From contig NZ_CP150901.1 of the NCBI RefSeq assembly GCF_038050405.1, forward strand, positions 3,534,001 through 3,598,000: a DNA stretch of 64,000 nt, in the 5' to 3' direction. Shown one piece after another: positions 37,569 through 45,777 of this stretch. Each line of letters starts with the position of its first letter. The stretch's first letter is position 1. This stretch comes from Paraburkholderia sp. IMGN_8. Its GTDB lineage: Bacteria > Pseudomonadota > Gammaproteobacteria > Burkholderiales > Burkholderiaceae. The notes beneath the pieces were generated by a model. That model was not told where the DNA came from and did not search any database. It saw only the letters and a list, made by a program, of their open reading frames with translations. Position numbers and translations under genes: made by a program.

Positions 37569-38450
37569 TCACGGCTTCTCTCGCCAGCGGGACGCCCCCC
37601 GTGCGCCAAGTACCGCATACGCCCACCACAACCATTGGGCTCCTCTGAAGTGCCACGTGGACTCGCGGTTGTCCGTAACCCGCATGAGCGTGTTGGGATA
37701 TCGTTCGCGGTGCCGGGGAGTGTCGGCGATGCGCACCGGAAGTGCTGCGAGCAGGCGCTCCTTCGTCACCTGTTGCGGCTTGCCAGGCATGGCGGGTAGT
37801 GCAGCGGCCGTCGCATCGACATTGGCGGCAAGACGCTCGTCGTCCGGCGACACAGTTTTCGTCGTGGACTTACCGCCCGCTCTATCTGCGGCCGGCGTTG
37901 AGAGCGTTTCCTGCAACCACTGCCGGTCATGCTCGTAGAGTCACGAGGTGACACGGTATGCCTTGCGCCATAGGTCCTGGATTGTCGTTCCCGCATTTCT
38001 CGACAGTTCGTCACGTATCCGGCGTCGGTACGCTGCACGCGGTGTTGACGGCACCGACTCCACAGGACTTGTCGGACCGTCCTCAAGCGTGCTGGTGCGG
38101 CAGATCGCCGTCTCGCTCTCAGACACGCGCTGCAGGCTCAATGCGAGATCGTCCCGGGTACCAAAGAGATACATCGCCAGCAGCAGGTGCCGCGTAACCC
38201 GCATATCGCATGCCTTGCTGTTGCCGGGGCCAAAGCGTATCCAGAAGCTCATCCTCTTCGCGGCGAAGGCCGGATCCACTGCGGAGAGAAACGCGTCGCC
38301 CAATTCTTCGATCAGGTGGTCCTGGAATGCTTTCGCCTGTACCCTTGCTCCCCACGCGAAGCCTAACTCGCGAATGCGGTTCTGGTACGCAACCCGCAGG
38401 CGAATGGGACCCACCCGGCCCAAGGGGCGGTTGAGCAGATTTTGTGTCAA
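37569..38450 (-). pseudogene. TnsD/TniQ-like target-selection protein, truncated and with an internal stop
   Basis: The minus-strand frame begins at a TTG inside the right-end TnsB-like repeats, so the N-terminal TniQ zinc-finger region is missing. It reads AYQNRIRELGFAWGARVQAK, then DHLIEELGDAFLS and TRHLLLAMYLFGT, matching the C-terminal helical repeats of TnsD. After YRVTS comes TGA at 37941-37943. In the same frame LYEHDRQWLQETL follows, the characteristic 'LYrhDreWL' motif of TnsD C-termini, and the frame runs to 37569. A single nonsense codon plus loss of the 5' part make it non-functional. Confidence 0.65.
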
Positions 38451-38460
38451 AGTCTATTGT
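38442..38460 (-). repeat. Second TnsB-like site at the right end
   Basis: On the minus strand ACAATAGACTTTGACACAA matches the terminal site at 17 of 19 positions. It is in direct tandem with it, one base apart, a spacing typical of TnsB arrays. Confidence 0.7.
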
Positions 38461-38461
38461 C

Positions 38462-38489
38462 TTGTGTCGAACTCTATTGTTCGTTCACA
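38462..38489 (-). repeat. Right terminal inverted repeat with TnsB-like site
   Basis: On the minus strand it begins TGTGAACGA and continues ACAATAGAGTTCGACACAA. It is the inverted partner of 21336-21363 (25 of 28 identical). Confidence 0.8.
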
Positions 38490-38758
38490 CCTTGATCGCC
38501 AGCAGGAAGGCGATGTCCTGCGCGGCGAGAAGCGCCTTCCAATAACCCGCCCGCTAGTGTGGTTCATCGTTTCTTCGCCGGGCTACAACGCGGGCGCGAC
38601 CTCCTGGCGCAACTGAACCGGCGCCTGCGACTGCGCGCCCCTCTCAGAAACGACGAGCGCAACGTCCAAACCAGACGCGGGCATTCGGCCGCGGATGATC
38701 GGTGTTTACCCGCCAAACCCGCTCTCGCGCTTGCAACACCATCCGGTGCGACCCACAA
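38490..38758. other. Right flank of the element, no intact gene
   Basis: On the minus strand a 22-codon open stretch reads YWKALLAAQDIAFLLAIKV and stops with a TGA that lies inside the terminal repeat. This looks like the 3' end of a host gene into which the element inserted, but a stop codon lies just upstream, so only a scrap is left. Nothing else was recognised. Confidence 0.35.
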
Positions 38759-38772
38759 TGTAAGCGCTAACA
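38759..38772. promoter_or_regulatory. LacI-family operator O1
   Basis: TGTAAGCGCTAACA is a near-perfect dyad centred on the CG of AGCGCT, the hallmark of LacI/GalR operators. An identical copy lies 75 bp downstream. Both lie upstream of the MFS transporter gene whose cluster includes a LacI regulator. Confidence 0.75.
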
Positions 38773-38833
38773 CGATGCCATCTATGCCGGATTAGCAGAA
38801 ATAACGCGCTAACGTCTCGGCAGCGATTCAAAA

Positions 38834-38847
38834 TGTAAGCGCTAACA
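38834..38847. promoter_or_regulatory. LacI-family operator O2
   Basis: An identical TGTAAGCGCTAACA, 217 bp before the transporter start codon. The two sites are about seven helical turns apart, suitable for looping. A weaker AACGCGCTAACG copy lies between them at 38803-38814. Confidence 0.75.
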
Positions 38848-39063
38848 CGCATTGAGGAATCTCAATTGGAAAAGGCCGCTCCCGTCGGCAGCGGAGGAAA
38901 ACACGATCGCCGCCGCGCTGAGCGTGATGCGAAAAGGCGCACAGACCTCGATCCCGACGCGCGCCGAACTGGACGAACTTGACGCGCAACTTCCGGCCGC
39001 CCGACATCGTATCGGCGCGGCCCGCCGCACCTCAACCGAAAACATGAAACGGAGACAACGATC

Positions 39064-40383
39064 ATGAGCGCAACCCCGAGCCACGAGCAGGTCCCACCGC
39101 GAATCCGCCGCGCCCAGATCGTGGCGCTCACGCTGCTGATGGTGAGCGGCATCGTCAACTATATGGACCGCGGGACGCTCGCCGTCGCCAATCCGCTGAT
39201 CCGCCATGACCTCGGTTTGTCGCTCGGTCAGATGGGGTTGCTGCTCTCCGCGTTCTCCTGGAGCTATGCGCTATTCCAGTTGCCGGTGGGCGGGCTCGTC
39301 GACCGGATCGGGCCGCGCAAGCTGCTCGGCATCGGCCTGATCGTCTGGTCGCTCGCGCAGGCTGCCGGCGGCTTCGTCTCGACCTTCGGCTGGTTCATCA
39401 TTGCGCGGATCGTGCTCGGCATCGGCGAGGCGCCGCAGTTTCCGTCGGCGGCACGCGTCGTCAGCAACTGGTTTCCGCTGCGCGCGCGCGGCAAACCGAC
39501 GGGCATCTTCAACTCGGCGTCCCCGCTCGGCACGGCACTCGCGCCGCTTTGCCTGTCGATCCTCGTCGTGCAGTTTCACTGGCGCTGGGCGTTCATCGTG
39601 ACGGGCATCGCCGGCCTGATCGTGGCGGCCGTCTGGCTTGCGGCGTATCGCGATCCCGCGAAAGCCACGATGACCGAAGCCGAGCGGCGCTATCTCGAAG
39701 GCGACGAAGCGGATCGCAAGCCGGCGCCCTCGCTGACCTTCGCCGACTGGCGTTCGCTCTTTTCGCACGGAACGACGTGGGGCATGCTGATCGGCTTCTT
39801 CGGCTCGGTCTACCTGAACTGGGTGTACCTCACCTGGCTGCCGGGCTACCTGACGATGGAGCGCCACATGAGCCTGATGCATACGGGCGTCGCGGCATCG
39901 GTGCCGTTCTTCTGCGGCTTTCTCGGCTCGCTCACGGCCGGCTGGTTTTCCGACCTCATCACGAGCCGAAGCTCAAGCCCGGTCGCGAGCCGCCGCAACG
40001 CGGTGGTGATCGCGATGCTCGGCATGGTCGCGTTCACGATTCCGGCGGCGCTCGTCGAGAGCAATACGATCGCGATCCTGTGCATCTCGGTGGTGATCTT
40101 CCTCGCCAACGCGGCATCCGCAAGTTCCTGGGCCCTCGCGACAGCCGCGGCCCCGCCGAACCGCGTCGGCTCGCTCGGCGCGATTCAGAATTTCGGCGGC
40201 TTTCTGGGCGGCGCGCTCGCGCCGATCATGACCGGCTACATCGCGCAGAACTGGTCGTTCGTACCCGCACTGCTGACGGCTGCGGCAATCGCGTTCGTCG
40301 GCGCGATGAGCTATCTGCTGCTCGTGCGCAAGCCGATCACGGACCATCCCGCGCGCGCCGAGACCGTTCGAGCGTCGGCGTGA
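39064..40383 (+). CDS. MFS transporter, anion:cation symporter (GudP/ExuT-like)
   Basis: 439 residues with about 12 membrane helices. The opening GIVNYMDRGTLAVANPLIRH and GLVDRIGPRKLLGIGLIVWS, then VLGIGEAPQFPSAARVVSNW, are typical of the ACS family that imports hexuronates, aldarates and related sugar acids. It heads a three-gene plus-strand cluster (transporter, DapA/NanA-family enzyme, LacI) behind two LacI operators, so it should import the inducer or substrate of that cluster. CGGAGAC lies 12 bases before the ATG. Confidence 0.9.
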   Translation: MSATPSHEQVPPRIRRAQIVALTLLMVSGIVNYMDRGTLAVANPLIRHDLGLSLGQMGLLLSAFSWSYALFQLPVGGLVDRIGPRKLLGIGLIVWSLAQAAGGFVSTFGWFIIARIVLGIGEAPQFPSAARVVSNWFPLRARGKPTGIFNSASPLGTALAPLCLSILVVQFHWRWAFIVTGIAGLIVAAVWLAAYRDPAKATMTEAERRYLEGDEADRKPAPSLTFADWRSLFSHGTTWGMLIGFFGSVYLNWVYLTWLPGYLTMERHMSLMHTGVAASVPFFCGFLGSLTAGWFSDLITSRSSSPVASRRNAVVIAMLGMVAFTIPAALVESNTIAILCISVVIFLANAASASSWALATAAAPPNRVGSLGAIQNFGGFLGGALAPIMTGYIAQNWSFVPALLTAAAIAFVGAMSYLLLVRKPITDHPARAETVRASA

Positions 40384-40429
40384 CGTCGGTTCGCGTCCCG
40401 ACCCATACAAACCCCTCCGAGAGATAACC

Positions 40430-41389
40430 ATGACGACCGCTACGCAAACCGCCACTTCAATCGAAGGCATCGTCCCCGTGATGCTGACCCCGTTCGACGC
40501 GTCCGGCGCGATCGACTACACCGGGCTCGAACGCCTGATCGAGTGGTATATCGCTCACGGCTCCGACGCGCTGTTCGCCGTCGCGCAGTCGAGCGAGATG
40601 CAGTTCCTGAGCCTTGCCGAGCGCGGCGCGCTGGGCAAGTTCGTCGTCGAGAAGGTGGCGGGCCGCATTCCCGTCGTGATGTCGGGCCACATCTCCGACG
40701 ACCCCGACGCCCAGGCAGAGGAGCTCAACGTCGCCGCAGGAACGGGTGCCCAGGGCATCGTGCTCGTGACCAACCGGCTCGACCCGAAGCGCGAGGGAAC
40801 GGAGGTCTTCGCCGCGAATCTCAAGCGGCTCCTTACGCGCCTTCCATCCGACATTCCGCTCGGTCTTTACGAATGCCCGGCGCCGTATCGGCGGCTTCTC
40901 TCCGACGACGAACTGAAGATGTGCATCGATACCGGCCGCTTCATCATGCTGAAAGACGTGAGCTGCGATCTCGATACCGTCAAGCGGCGCGTCGCGCTCG
41001 CGCAGGGTTCGCCGCTGAAAATCCTGAACGCGAACGCGGCAATCGCGTGGGATGCGATGAAGGCCGGCTCGGCAGGCTTCAACGGCGTGTTCACGAACTT
41101 CCACCCTGATCTGTACAAGTGGCTGCGCAACGACGCGGCACAGGATCAGGCGCTTGCCGGGGAACTGGCGACGTTTCTCGTGCTCGCCGCAGTATCCGAA
41201 GCGCTCGGCTATCCGGCGCTCGCGAAGATCTACCACCAGCGCATCGGCACGTTCGATTCGATTCGCTGCCGCGTGATCGACTACGACGTGCGCGAACGCT
41301 TCTGGGCGCTTGATGCGGTGCTCGACAAGATCGTCGCCGGCACCGAGCATTTCCGCGCGCGCATCGCCGCGCCCGGCGCGGGCTGCTAG
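40430..41389 (+). CDS. DapA/NanA-family (dihydrodipicolinate-synthase-like) aldolase or dehydratase
   Basis: 319 residues, a (beta/alpha)8 class I enzyme. K175 in MLKDVSCD is the Schiff-base Lys, and Y147 in LGLYECPAP is the catalytic Tyr. The N-terminal phosphate-binding-like loop is replaced by VAQSSEMQFLS where true DapA has GTTGE, so it is not lysine biosynthesis. Likely roles are a 2-keto-3-deoxy sugar-acid aldolase or 5-dehydro-4-deoxyglucarate-type dehydratase, matching the sugar-acid transporter upstream. The exact substrate cannot be read from the sequence. Confidence 0.87.
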   Translation: MTTATQTATSIEGIVPVMLTPFDASGAIDYTGLERLIEWYIAHGSDALFAVAQSSEMQFLSLAERGALGKFVVEKVAGRIPVVMSGHISDDPDAQAEELNVAAGTGAQGIVLVTNRLDPKREGTEVFAANLKRLLTRLPSDIPLGLYECPAPYRRLLSDDELKMCIDTGRFIMLKDVSCDLDTVKRRVALAQGSPLKILNANAAIAWDAMKAGSAGFNGVFTNFHPDLYKWLRNDAAQDQALAGELATFLVLAAVSEALGYPALAKIYHQRIGTFDSIRCRVIDYDVRERFWALDAVLDKIVAGTEHFRARIAAPGAGC

Positions 41390-41537
41390 GTTCACGGGCG
41401 TCTCCCGTCAGGGCTTCGCGATAACCAGAACGTCAGCGCCGACGGCCATGTTCGCTCCCGCGTCGCGCGCGCACGCGGCGGTAAGATGGCGGGCGTTGCT
41501 CCACTCACCCGCCACTCACCCTCTGCTTCCTGACCCG

Positions 41538-42614
41538 ATGTCCGACTCCTTCGACCCGCCGGCCGCCGCCCGGACCCCGACCAGCCGTGCCCGCCGCAAC
41601 ACGGGCCGCACCGTGCTTTCCGATGTCGCCAAGCTCGCGGGGGTATCGACGGCAACCGTGTCGCGGGTCTACAACGAGCCGGACAAGGTCTCGGCGAACG
41701 TGCGCGAGCGCGTCGAGCATGCCGCGCTCCAGCTCAACTGGTTTCCGAATGCGGCGGGACGCGCCCTCGCATCCACGCGCAGCCACATTGCCGGCATCAT
41801 CATTCCGACACTCGACGACCAGGTGTTCGCCTCGCAGGTGAGCGGTATGCAGGCCGCGTTCGCGGCACGCGGCATCACGCTCGTGCTCGGCTGCTCGAAC
41901 TACGATCCCGCGCAGGCGCTCGTGCAGGTGCGCGCAATGCTCGCGCGCGGCGTCGAGGCGATGGCCGTCGTGGGCGAGGCGCATCCGCCCGAACTGTTCG
42001 AAGCATTGCGGCTTTATCGCGTGCCTTATGCGGTCACGTATGCGTATCGCGAGGGCAGCCCGCACATCTGCATCGGCTTCGACAATCACGCGGCCTACGC
42101 GGAGATCACCGAACATCTGCTCGGCCTCGGGCACCGCTCGTTCGCGGTCTGCATCCAGCCGACCCGCGACAACGATCGCGTGCAAGCGCGCGTCGCGGGC
42201 ATCCGCTCGACGCTCGAACGCCACGGCCTCGCCGTACGGCCGGAGCACATGTTCGAAGGCGAATCGACGATCGGATTCGGACGGCGTAGCCTGCGCTCGA
42301 TCTGGCAATTGCCCGGCGAGCACCCGAGCGCGATCATCTGCGGCAACGACCACATCGCGCTTGGCGTGCTGCGCGAGGCCGAGGAACTGGGTATCGCGAT
42401 TCCCGGTGAACTGTCCGTGACGGGCTTCGACGATCTCGCGATCGCGAAAGAGATGCGCCCGGCACTGACGACGATGCGCGTCGACACCGCCGAGATCGGA
42501 CGGCTCGCGGCACAGCACCTGCTCGACGCGCTTGATGGCAAACGCCCGCAACACGGATACGAGGTGCATGCGCAATTGCAGGTTCGGCAGTCGACAGGGC
42601 CATGCCCGGGATAG
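41538..42614 (+). CDS. LacI-family transcriptional regulator
   Basis: 358 residues. The LacI helix-turn-helix VLSDVAKLAGVSTATVSRVY lies near residue 30, with hinge helix NAAGRALASTRS, then a periplasmic-binding-protein-like sensor (IAGIIIPTLDDQVFASQVSG, IICGNDHIALGVLREAEELG, VTGFDDLAIAKEMRP). This layout matches GntR/IdnR-like sugar-acid repressors. It closes the transporter/aldolase cluster and is the natural ligand of the paired operators at 38759 and 38834. The ATG at 41538 is chosen over upstream Arg-rich codons. Confidence 0.92.
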   Translation: MSDSFDPPAAARTPTSRARRNTGRTVLSDVAKLAGVSTATVSRVYNEPDKVSANVRERVEHAALQLNWFPNAAGRALASTRSHIAGIIIPTLDDQVFASQVSGMQAAFAARGITLVLGCSNYDPAQALVQVRAMLARGVEAMAVVGEAHPPELFEALRLYRVPYAVTYAYREGSPHICIGFDNHAAYAEITEHLLGLGHRSFAVCIQPTRDNDRVQARVAGIRSTLERHGLAVRPEHMFEGESTIGFGRRSLRSIWQLPGEHPSAIICGNDHIALGVLREAEELGIAIPGELSVTGFDDLAIAKEMRPALTTMRVDTAEIGRLAAQHLLDALDGKRPQHGYEVHAQLQVRQSTGPCPG

Positions 42615-42701
42615 CTTCGCGGTGCTCCTGAAGCGCGCAGGAATCGCAGCGAACGGCAGGTGCGTCATGCTCGAGGCAGCACAAGCGGCTGAATCTGCCA
42701 C

Positions 42702-43397
42702 CTACGGTGAGTCACCTTGTATTGGTTCGACGAGGTCCGGCCCATCAGGTCCGGACCGGTTGACTTTGCGGGACACGGGAAACGAGGTGAACGCCTCGGG
42801 TGGTTCGGCAGCGGTTCGCGCAAGGTGAATGGCGCGTTCGGCGGAGGTTGCCGTGTCCAGATACTCACGAGCGATGTCAGCCGAGAACACGACTGGCCGC
42901 CGGTCGTGGACGTCGACCAGCCCGGCGCCGGCATCTGACGTCACGATCACGAAGCCGTCGCCTTCGCGTTGCTCCATGTCCGGACGAACATTGGTCAGGC
43001 CTGCAACGTACAACGGTTCGCCGCTTTTCGCCTGGATGGCATAGGGCTGCTTGCCATTGCTCTCCGTTTTCCATTCGTACCAGTAGTCGGCCGGCACGAT
43101 GATGCGGCCGTTTTTCCACATCGCTGCCCATGCCGAGCTGGTCGCCTTTTCGATCTTCGCATTGATCATCTGCGGAATGCCCTTCGCGACGGCCCATGCG
43201 GGCCGGTAGCCCCAATGCAGCAGTCGTACGACGCCGTCCGGATAAATCACGGGCTGACGACTGCCCGGCGCTGCATTCCAGCTCGGGGTATCGGCGGGCG
43301 TGGAGTCGTTCAGGAGCGGCCAGCGCGTATCGCGGTCGCTGGCGAGAGGGATCAGGTAGTCGATGCCGTAGCGGGCTCGAGCATAACGACCGCACAT
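42702..43397 (-). CDS. SRAP-domain protein (YedK/HMCES), abasic-site shield
   Basis: 231 residues. After Met removal, Cys2 (MCGRYA) is the catalytic residue that forms a thiazolidine cross-link to abasic DNA. Further family blocks: NAAPGSRQPVI, LLHWGYRPAWA, MINAKIEKA, RIIVPADYWYEWK with the conserved Glu, YVAGLTNV, and VHDRRPVVF with the conserved His. It protects single-stranded abasic sites during replication. The ATG at 43397 follows a CAGGAG ribosome site. It is convergent with the LacI gene; no operon partner. Confidence 0.93.
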   Translation of the reverse strand: MCGRYARARYGIDYLIPLASDRDTRWPLLNDSTPADTPSWNAAPGSRQPVIYPDGVVRLLHWGYRPAWAVAKGIPQMINAKIEKATSSAWAAMWKNGRIIVPADYWYEWKTESNGKQPYAIQAKSGEPLYVAGLTNVRPDMEQREGDGFVIVTSDAGAGLVDVHDRRPVVFSADIAREYLDTATSAERAIHLARTAAEPPEAFTSFPVSRKVNRSGPDGPDLVEPIQGDSP

Positions 43398-43472
43398 AGC
43401 GCTCTCCTGGTCGTGGGCAGGATTGGCCACAGGGGGCCTGTATCGGATGATCGCACCATCCAGCAATTGCTT

Positions 43473-43522
43473 GAAATTGCGCGACCGGCATCAAGCGCTG
43501 ACACGATCAATGGAAATTGCGC
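43473..43522. promoter_or_regulatory. Direct repeat GAAATTGCGC upstream of the amidase gene
   Basis: GAAATTGCGC occurs at 43473-43482 and again at 43513-43522, 40 bp start to start (about four helical turns), in the divergent SRAP/amidase promoter region. Direct repeats at this spacing suit an AraC- or response-regulator-type activator. Confidence 0.4.
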
Positions 43523-43646
43523 AAGAACAATCAAATAGCCCTCGCGTCATAGGCATATAGTGCACCCTAAACACTGTCATGAAAACGATGCCCCTATGCA
43601 CAGGCACGTTGGTTCAACGAGAACGATCAGTGATAAGGAGAACGAT

Positions 43647-45107
43647 ATGATCTTCAAGACAGCCCGTGAAATGACGCGCGCGTTGCAGTCCCGCGAGATC
43701 TCGGCCGTCGAACTGTTTGACGAAGCCGTGACTCGTATCGAACGTTACGACGGCTTGACGAATGCCGTCGTGGTGCGAGACTTCGAGCGTGCGCGTCTGG
43801 CCGCGGCAGAGGCAGATGCCGCCCTCAGGCGAGGCGAACGTCGTCCGCTGCTCGGCGTGCCGATGACAGTGAAGGAGTCCTTCGGCATGGCGGGGTTGCC
43901 AAAGACCTGGGGGATGCCTGGCACCGAGAAAATCGGGATTGCCGAGGACGCGATCGCCGTGCAACGTCTTAAGCATGCGGGCGCCGTCATTCTGGGGAAG
44001 ACCAACGTCGCCACAATGCTGGGCGACTGGCAGACCTACAATCCCGTGTACGGCGTCACCAACAACCCTTGGGATCTCACGCGCACGCCCGGCGGCTCGT
44101 CCGGTGGTTCGGCGGCTGCCTTGGCGGCTGGGTTCGTCCCGCTCGAACTCGGCAGCGACTTTTACGGCTCCCTGCGGGTTCCGGCGCATTGCTGCGGCAT
44201 CTACGCCCATAAGCCCAGCCACGGCCTTGTGCCTCTGCGCGGCGCAGGCCCGCCAGGCAGTCCAATGTTATCGGTGAGCGTCGATCCCGACCTCGTCGTG
44301 GCGGGACCCATGTCGCGCAGCGCCGGCGATCTCGCGCTGGCCCTCGATGTGCTGGCCGGCCCCGACGACGCGCAGGCGGCGGCCTACCGCCTCGAGCTTC
44401 CGCCCTCTCGCCATACCCGGCTTGCCGACTTCAGGGTGCTCATGCTTGAAGACCATCCGGTGGTGCCGATCTCGGACGAGGTACGCGCGGCCATGCGACG
44501 TTTTCGCAAGCAGCTTGAGGGAGCCAGCTGCACCGTGGCAACCGGGAGTGCCTTGCTGCCCGATCTGGTGCTCGTGATGCGCACCTTAGGCCAGCTATTT
44601 TTGTCATTCATGGGCGCAGACATGCCACTTGAGGAATATCGCGCGCTTCAGCAACGGGCTGCCGAGTTACCCGCGAGCGACACCAGTGAAGCGGCGATGG
44701 AGTCACGCGGTCTTGTGCTCAGCCATCGCGACTGGATTGCTGCCGATCGCACCCGGGTTGCCCTGATGCACCGGTGGCGCCAGCTCTTTCGGGAATGGGA
44801 TCTCGTACTTTGCCCAGTACTGCCGACAACGGCCTTCACGCATGACCACTCTGACATCCGCTCGCGCCGTCTGGAAATCGATGGCAGGCAGATTGCCTAC
44901 GCTCAACAGGCCCTATGGCAAAGTCTCGCGACTTTGACTGGATTGCCCGCGACCGCATTTCCAATCGGTTTGGGGGAAAGCGGCTTGCCCATCGGGCTCC
45001 AGGCGATAGGTCCCTACCTTGAAGACCGGACGCCCATCGCCTTTGCTGAACTAGCCGAGTGCGAATTTGGCGGATTCGTGCAGCCGCCGGCCTTTGCCGA
45101 ATCGTGA
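43647..45107 (+). CDS. Amidase signature family hydrolase
   Basis: 486 residues. The Ser-cisSer-Lys triad is readable: K76 in VPMTVKESFG, cis-Ser S151 in RTPGGSSGGSAAALAAG and nucleophile S175 in LGSDFYGSLRVPA. The usual GTDTGGS is GSDFYGS here, which may reshape the oxyanion pocket. A cytoplasmic amide hydrolase (GatA/acetamidase-like, but not GatA since gatB and gatC are absent). The ATG at 43647 follows AAGGAGAACG; the frame is open further upstream but without a ribosome site. The substrate is unknown. Confidence 0.9.
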   Translation: MIFKTAREMTRALQSREISAVELFDEAVTRIERYDGLTNAVVVRDFERARLAAAEADAALRRGERRPLLGVPMTVKESFGMAGLPKTWGMPGTEKIGIAEDAIAVQRLKHAGAVILGKTNVATMLGDWQTYNPVYGVTNNPWDLTRTPGGSSGGSAAALAAGFVPLELGSDFYGSLRVPAHCCGIYAHKPSHGLVPLRGAGPPGSPMLSVSVDPDLVVAGPMSRSAGDLALALDVLAGPDDAQAAAYRLELPPSRHTRLADFRVLMLEDHPVVPISDEVRAAMRRFRKQLEGASCTVATGSALLPDLVLVMRTLGQLFLSFMGADMPLEEYRALQQRAAELPASDTSEAAMESRGLVLSHRDWIAADRTRVALMHRWRQLFREWDLVLCPVLPTTAFTHDHSDIRSRRLEIDGRQIAYAQQALWQSLATLTGLPATAFPIGLGESGLPIGLQAIGPYLEDRTPIAFAELAECEFGGFVQPPAFAES

Positions 45108-45241
45108 CGTGCCCGGGAACTGACCATTGTTAAACAATTTGCCACGGCGTAGACGCAAACGTCAGATAGCATATTGAAAGCACGCGTACCGGGAACGGTA
45201 TGGTGTTTCCGTGAATGATCAACCTGTTGGGAGCATCGAGA

Positions 45242-45643
45242 ATGAGCATCTTTGGCGATATTGTGAACAAGCTGTTCGGAAAGGCAAAGCCGGATCAACA
45301 GCCGCCCGCGGCGGAGCCGACACCGGATCCCGCGGCAGCGCAGGCTGCCGCCCCGGATGCCACGCCAGCCCCCGCGCCTTTGACCGACGTCGACGTCGAA
45401 GCCGTGATGGACCAGTTTGTCAGCGAAAGCGGGCAAACACTGAACTGGCGCACGTCGATCGTCGACACAATGAAGGCGCTCGGCGTCGACAGCAGCCTCG
45501 AACATCGCAAGCAACTCGCCCAGGAACTGAAGTACGGCGGCGACATGAACGACTCGGCGAGCATGAACATCTGGCTGCACAAGCAGGTGATGGTCGCGCT
45601 GGCGGCGAACGGCGGGAAGTTGCCGCCCGAACTCGCGGCCTGA
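45242..45643 (+). CDS. DUF3597 family protein
   Basis: 133 residues. The N-terminus MSIFGDIVNKLFGKA is followed by a Pro/Ala-rich linker and a C-terminal domain (LTDVDVEAVMDQFVSESGQT, then LNWRTSIVDTMKALGVDSSL and HRKQLAQELKY) that matches DUF3597, a LysM-neighbour type small helical domain. Cytoplasmic, no signal peptide. Function unknown. Monocistronic between the amidase gene and the LexA-box gene. Confidence 0.85.
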   Translation: MSIFGDIVNKLFGKAKPDQQPPAAEPTPDPAAAQAAAPDATPAPAPLTDVDVEAVMDQFVSESGQTLNWRTSIVDTMKALGVDSSLEHRKQLAQELKYGGDMNDSASMNIWLHKQVMVALAANGGKLPPELAA

Positions 45644-45730
45644 ATTCGCTTCTGACGCGTGCCTGACCGAGGGTCTTTCGCCGTTCGCCTCGTTAATTGA
45701 ACGGACTGAACCTTGAAAAACCTGCGGAAC

Positions 45731-45746
45731 CTGTATATATATACAG
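45731..45746. promoter_or_regulatory. Perfect LexA box (SOS operator)
   Basis: CTGTATATATATACAG is a perfect 16-bp palindrome identical to the ideal proteobacterial LexA site. It overlaps the -10 of a plausible sigma-70 promoter (TTGAAA at 45713-45718, 17-bp spacer, TATATA at 45736-45741). It lies 31 bp upstream of the start codon at 45778, so that gene should be repressed by LexA and induced by DNA damage. Confidence 0.9.
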
Positions 45747-45777
45747 TATGTTTGCATATACAGTTCCGGAGGTCGTC

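Larger units (their letters stand above)
21336..38489. mobile_element. Putative decayed Tn7-like element carrying a T6SS module
   Basis: The block is bounded by 28-bp inverted repeats (21336-21363 and 38462-38489) that match at 25 of 28 positions, begin with TGTGA and end with GACACAA. Each end carries a second related 19-bp site, as in Tn7-type ends with arrays of TnsB sites. The core ACAATAGAGTTTGACACAA resembles Tn7's ACAATAAAGTCTTAAACTG-type repeats. Inside the right end is a TnsD/TniQ-like pseudogene. No tnsA, tnsB or tnsC remains, and the flanking pentamers (GCATG and CCTTG) do not form a perfect 5-bp duplication, so the element appears immobile or rearranged. The boundaries are seen; the Tn7-like assignment is inference. 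Confidence 0.6.

Noticed and set aside
21336..38489. Idea of a CRISPR-associated transposon
   Set aside because: No cas gene and no CRISPR repeat array were seen; only TnsD-like and TnsB-site-like features are present.
21331..38494. Clean 5-bp target-site duplication at the element ends
   Set aside because: GCATG on the left and CCTTG on the right agree at only three of five positions.
38852..39067. 71-codon plus-strand frame before the MFS gene
   Set aside because: No ribosome site at its start; it overlaps the transporter leader and resembles no protein. It could be a scrap, but I cannot name it.
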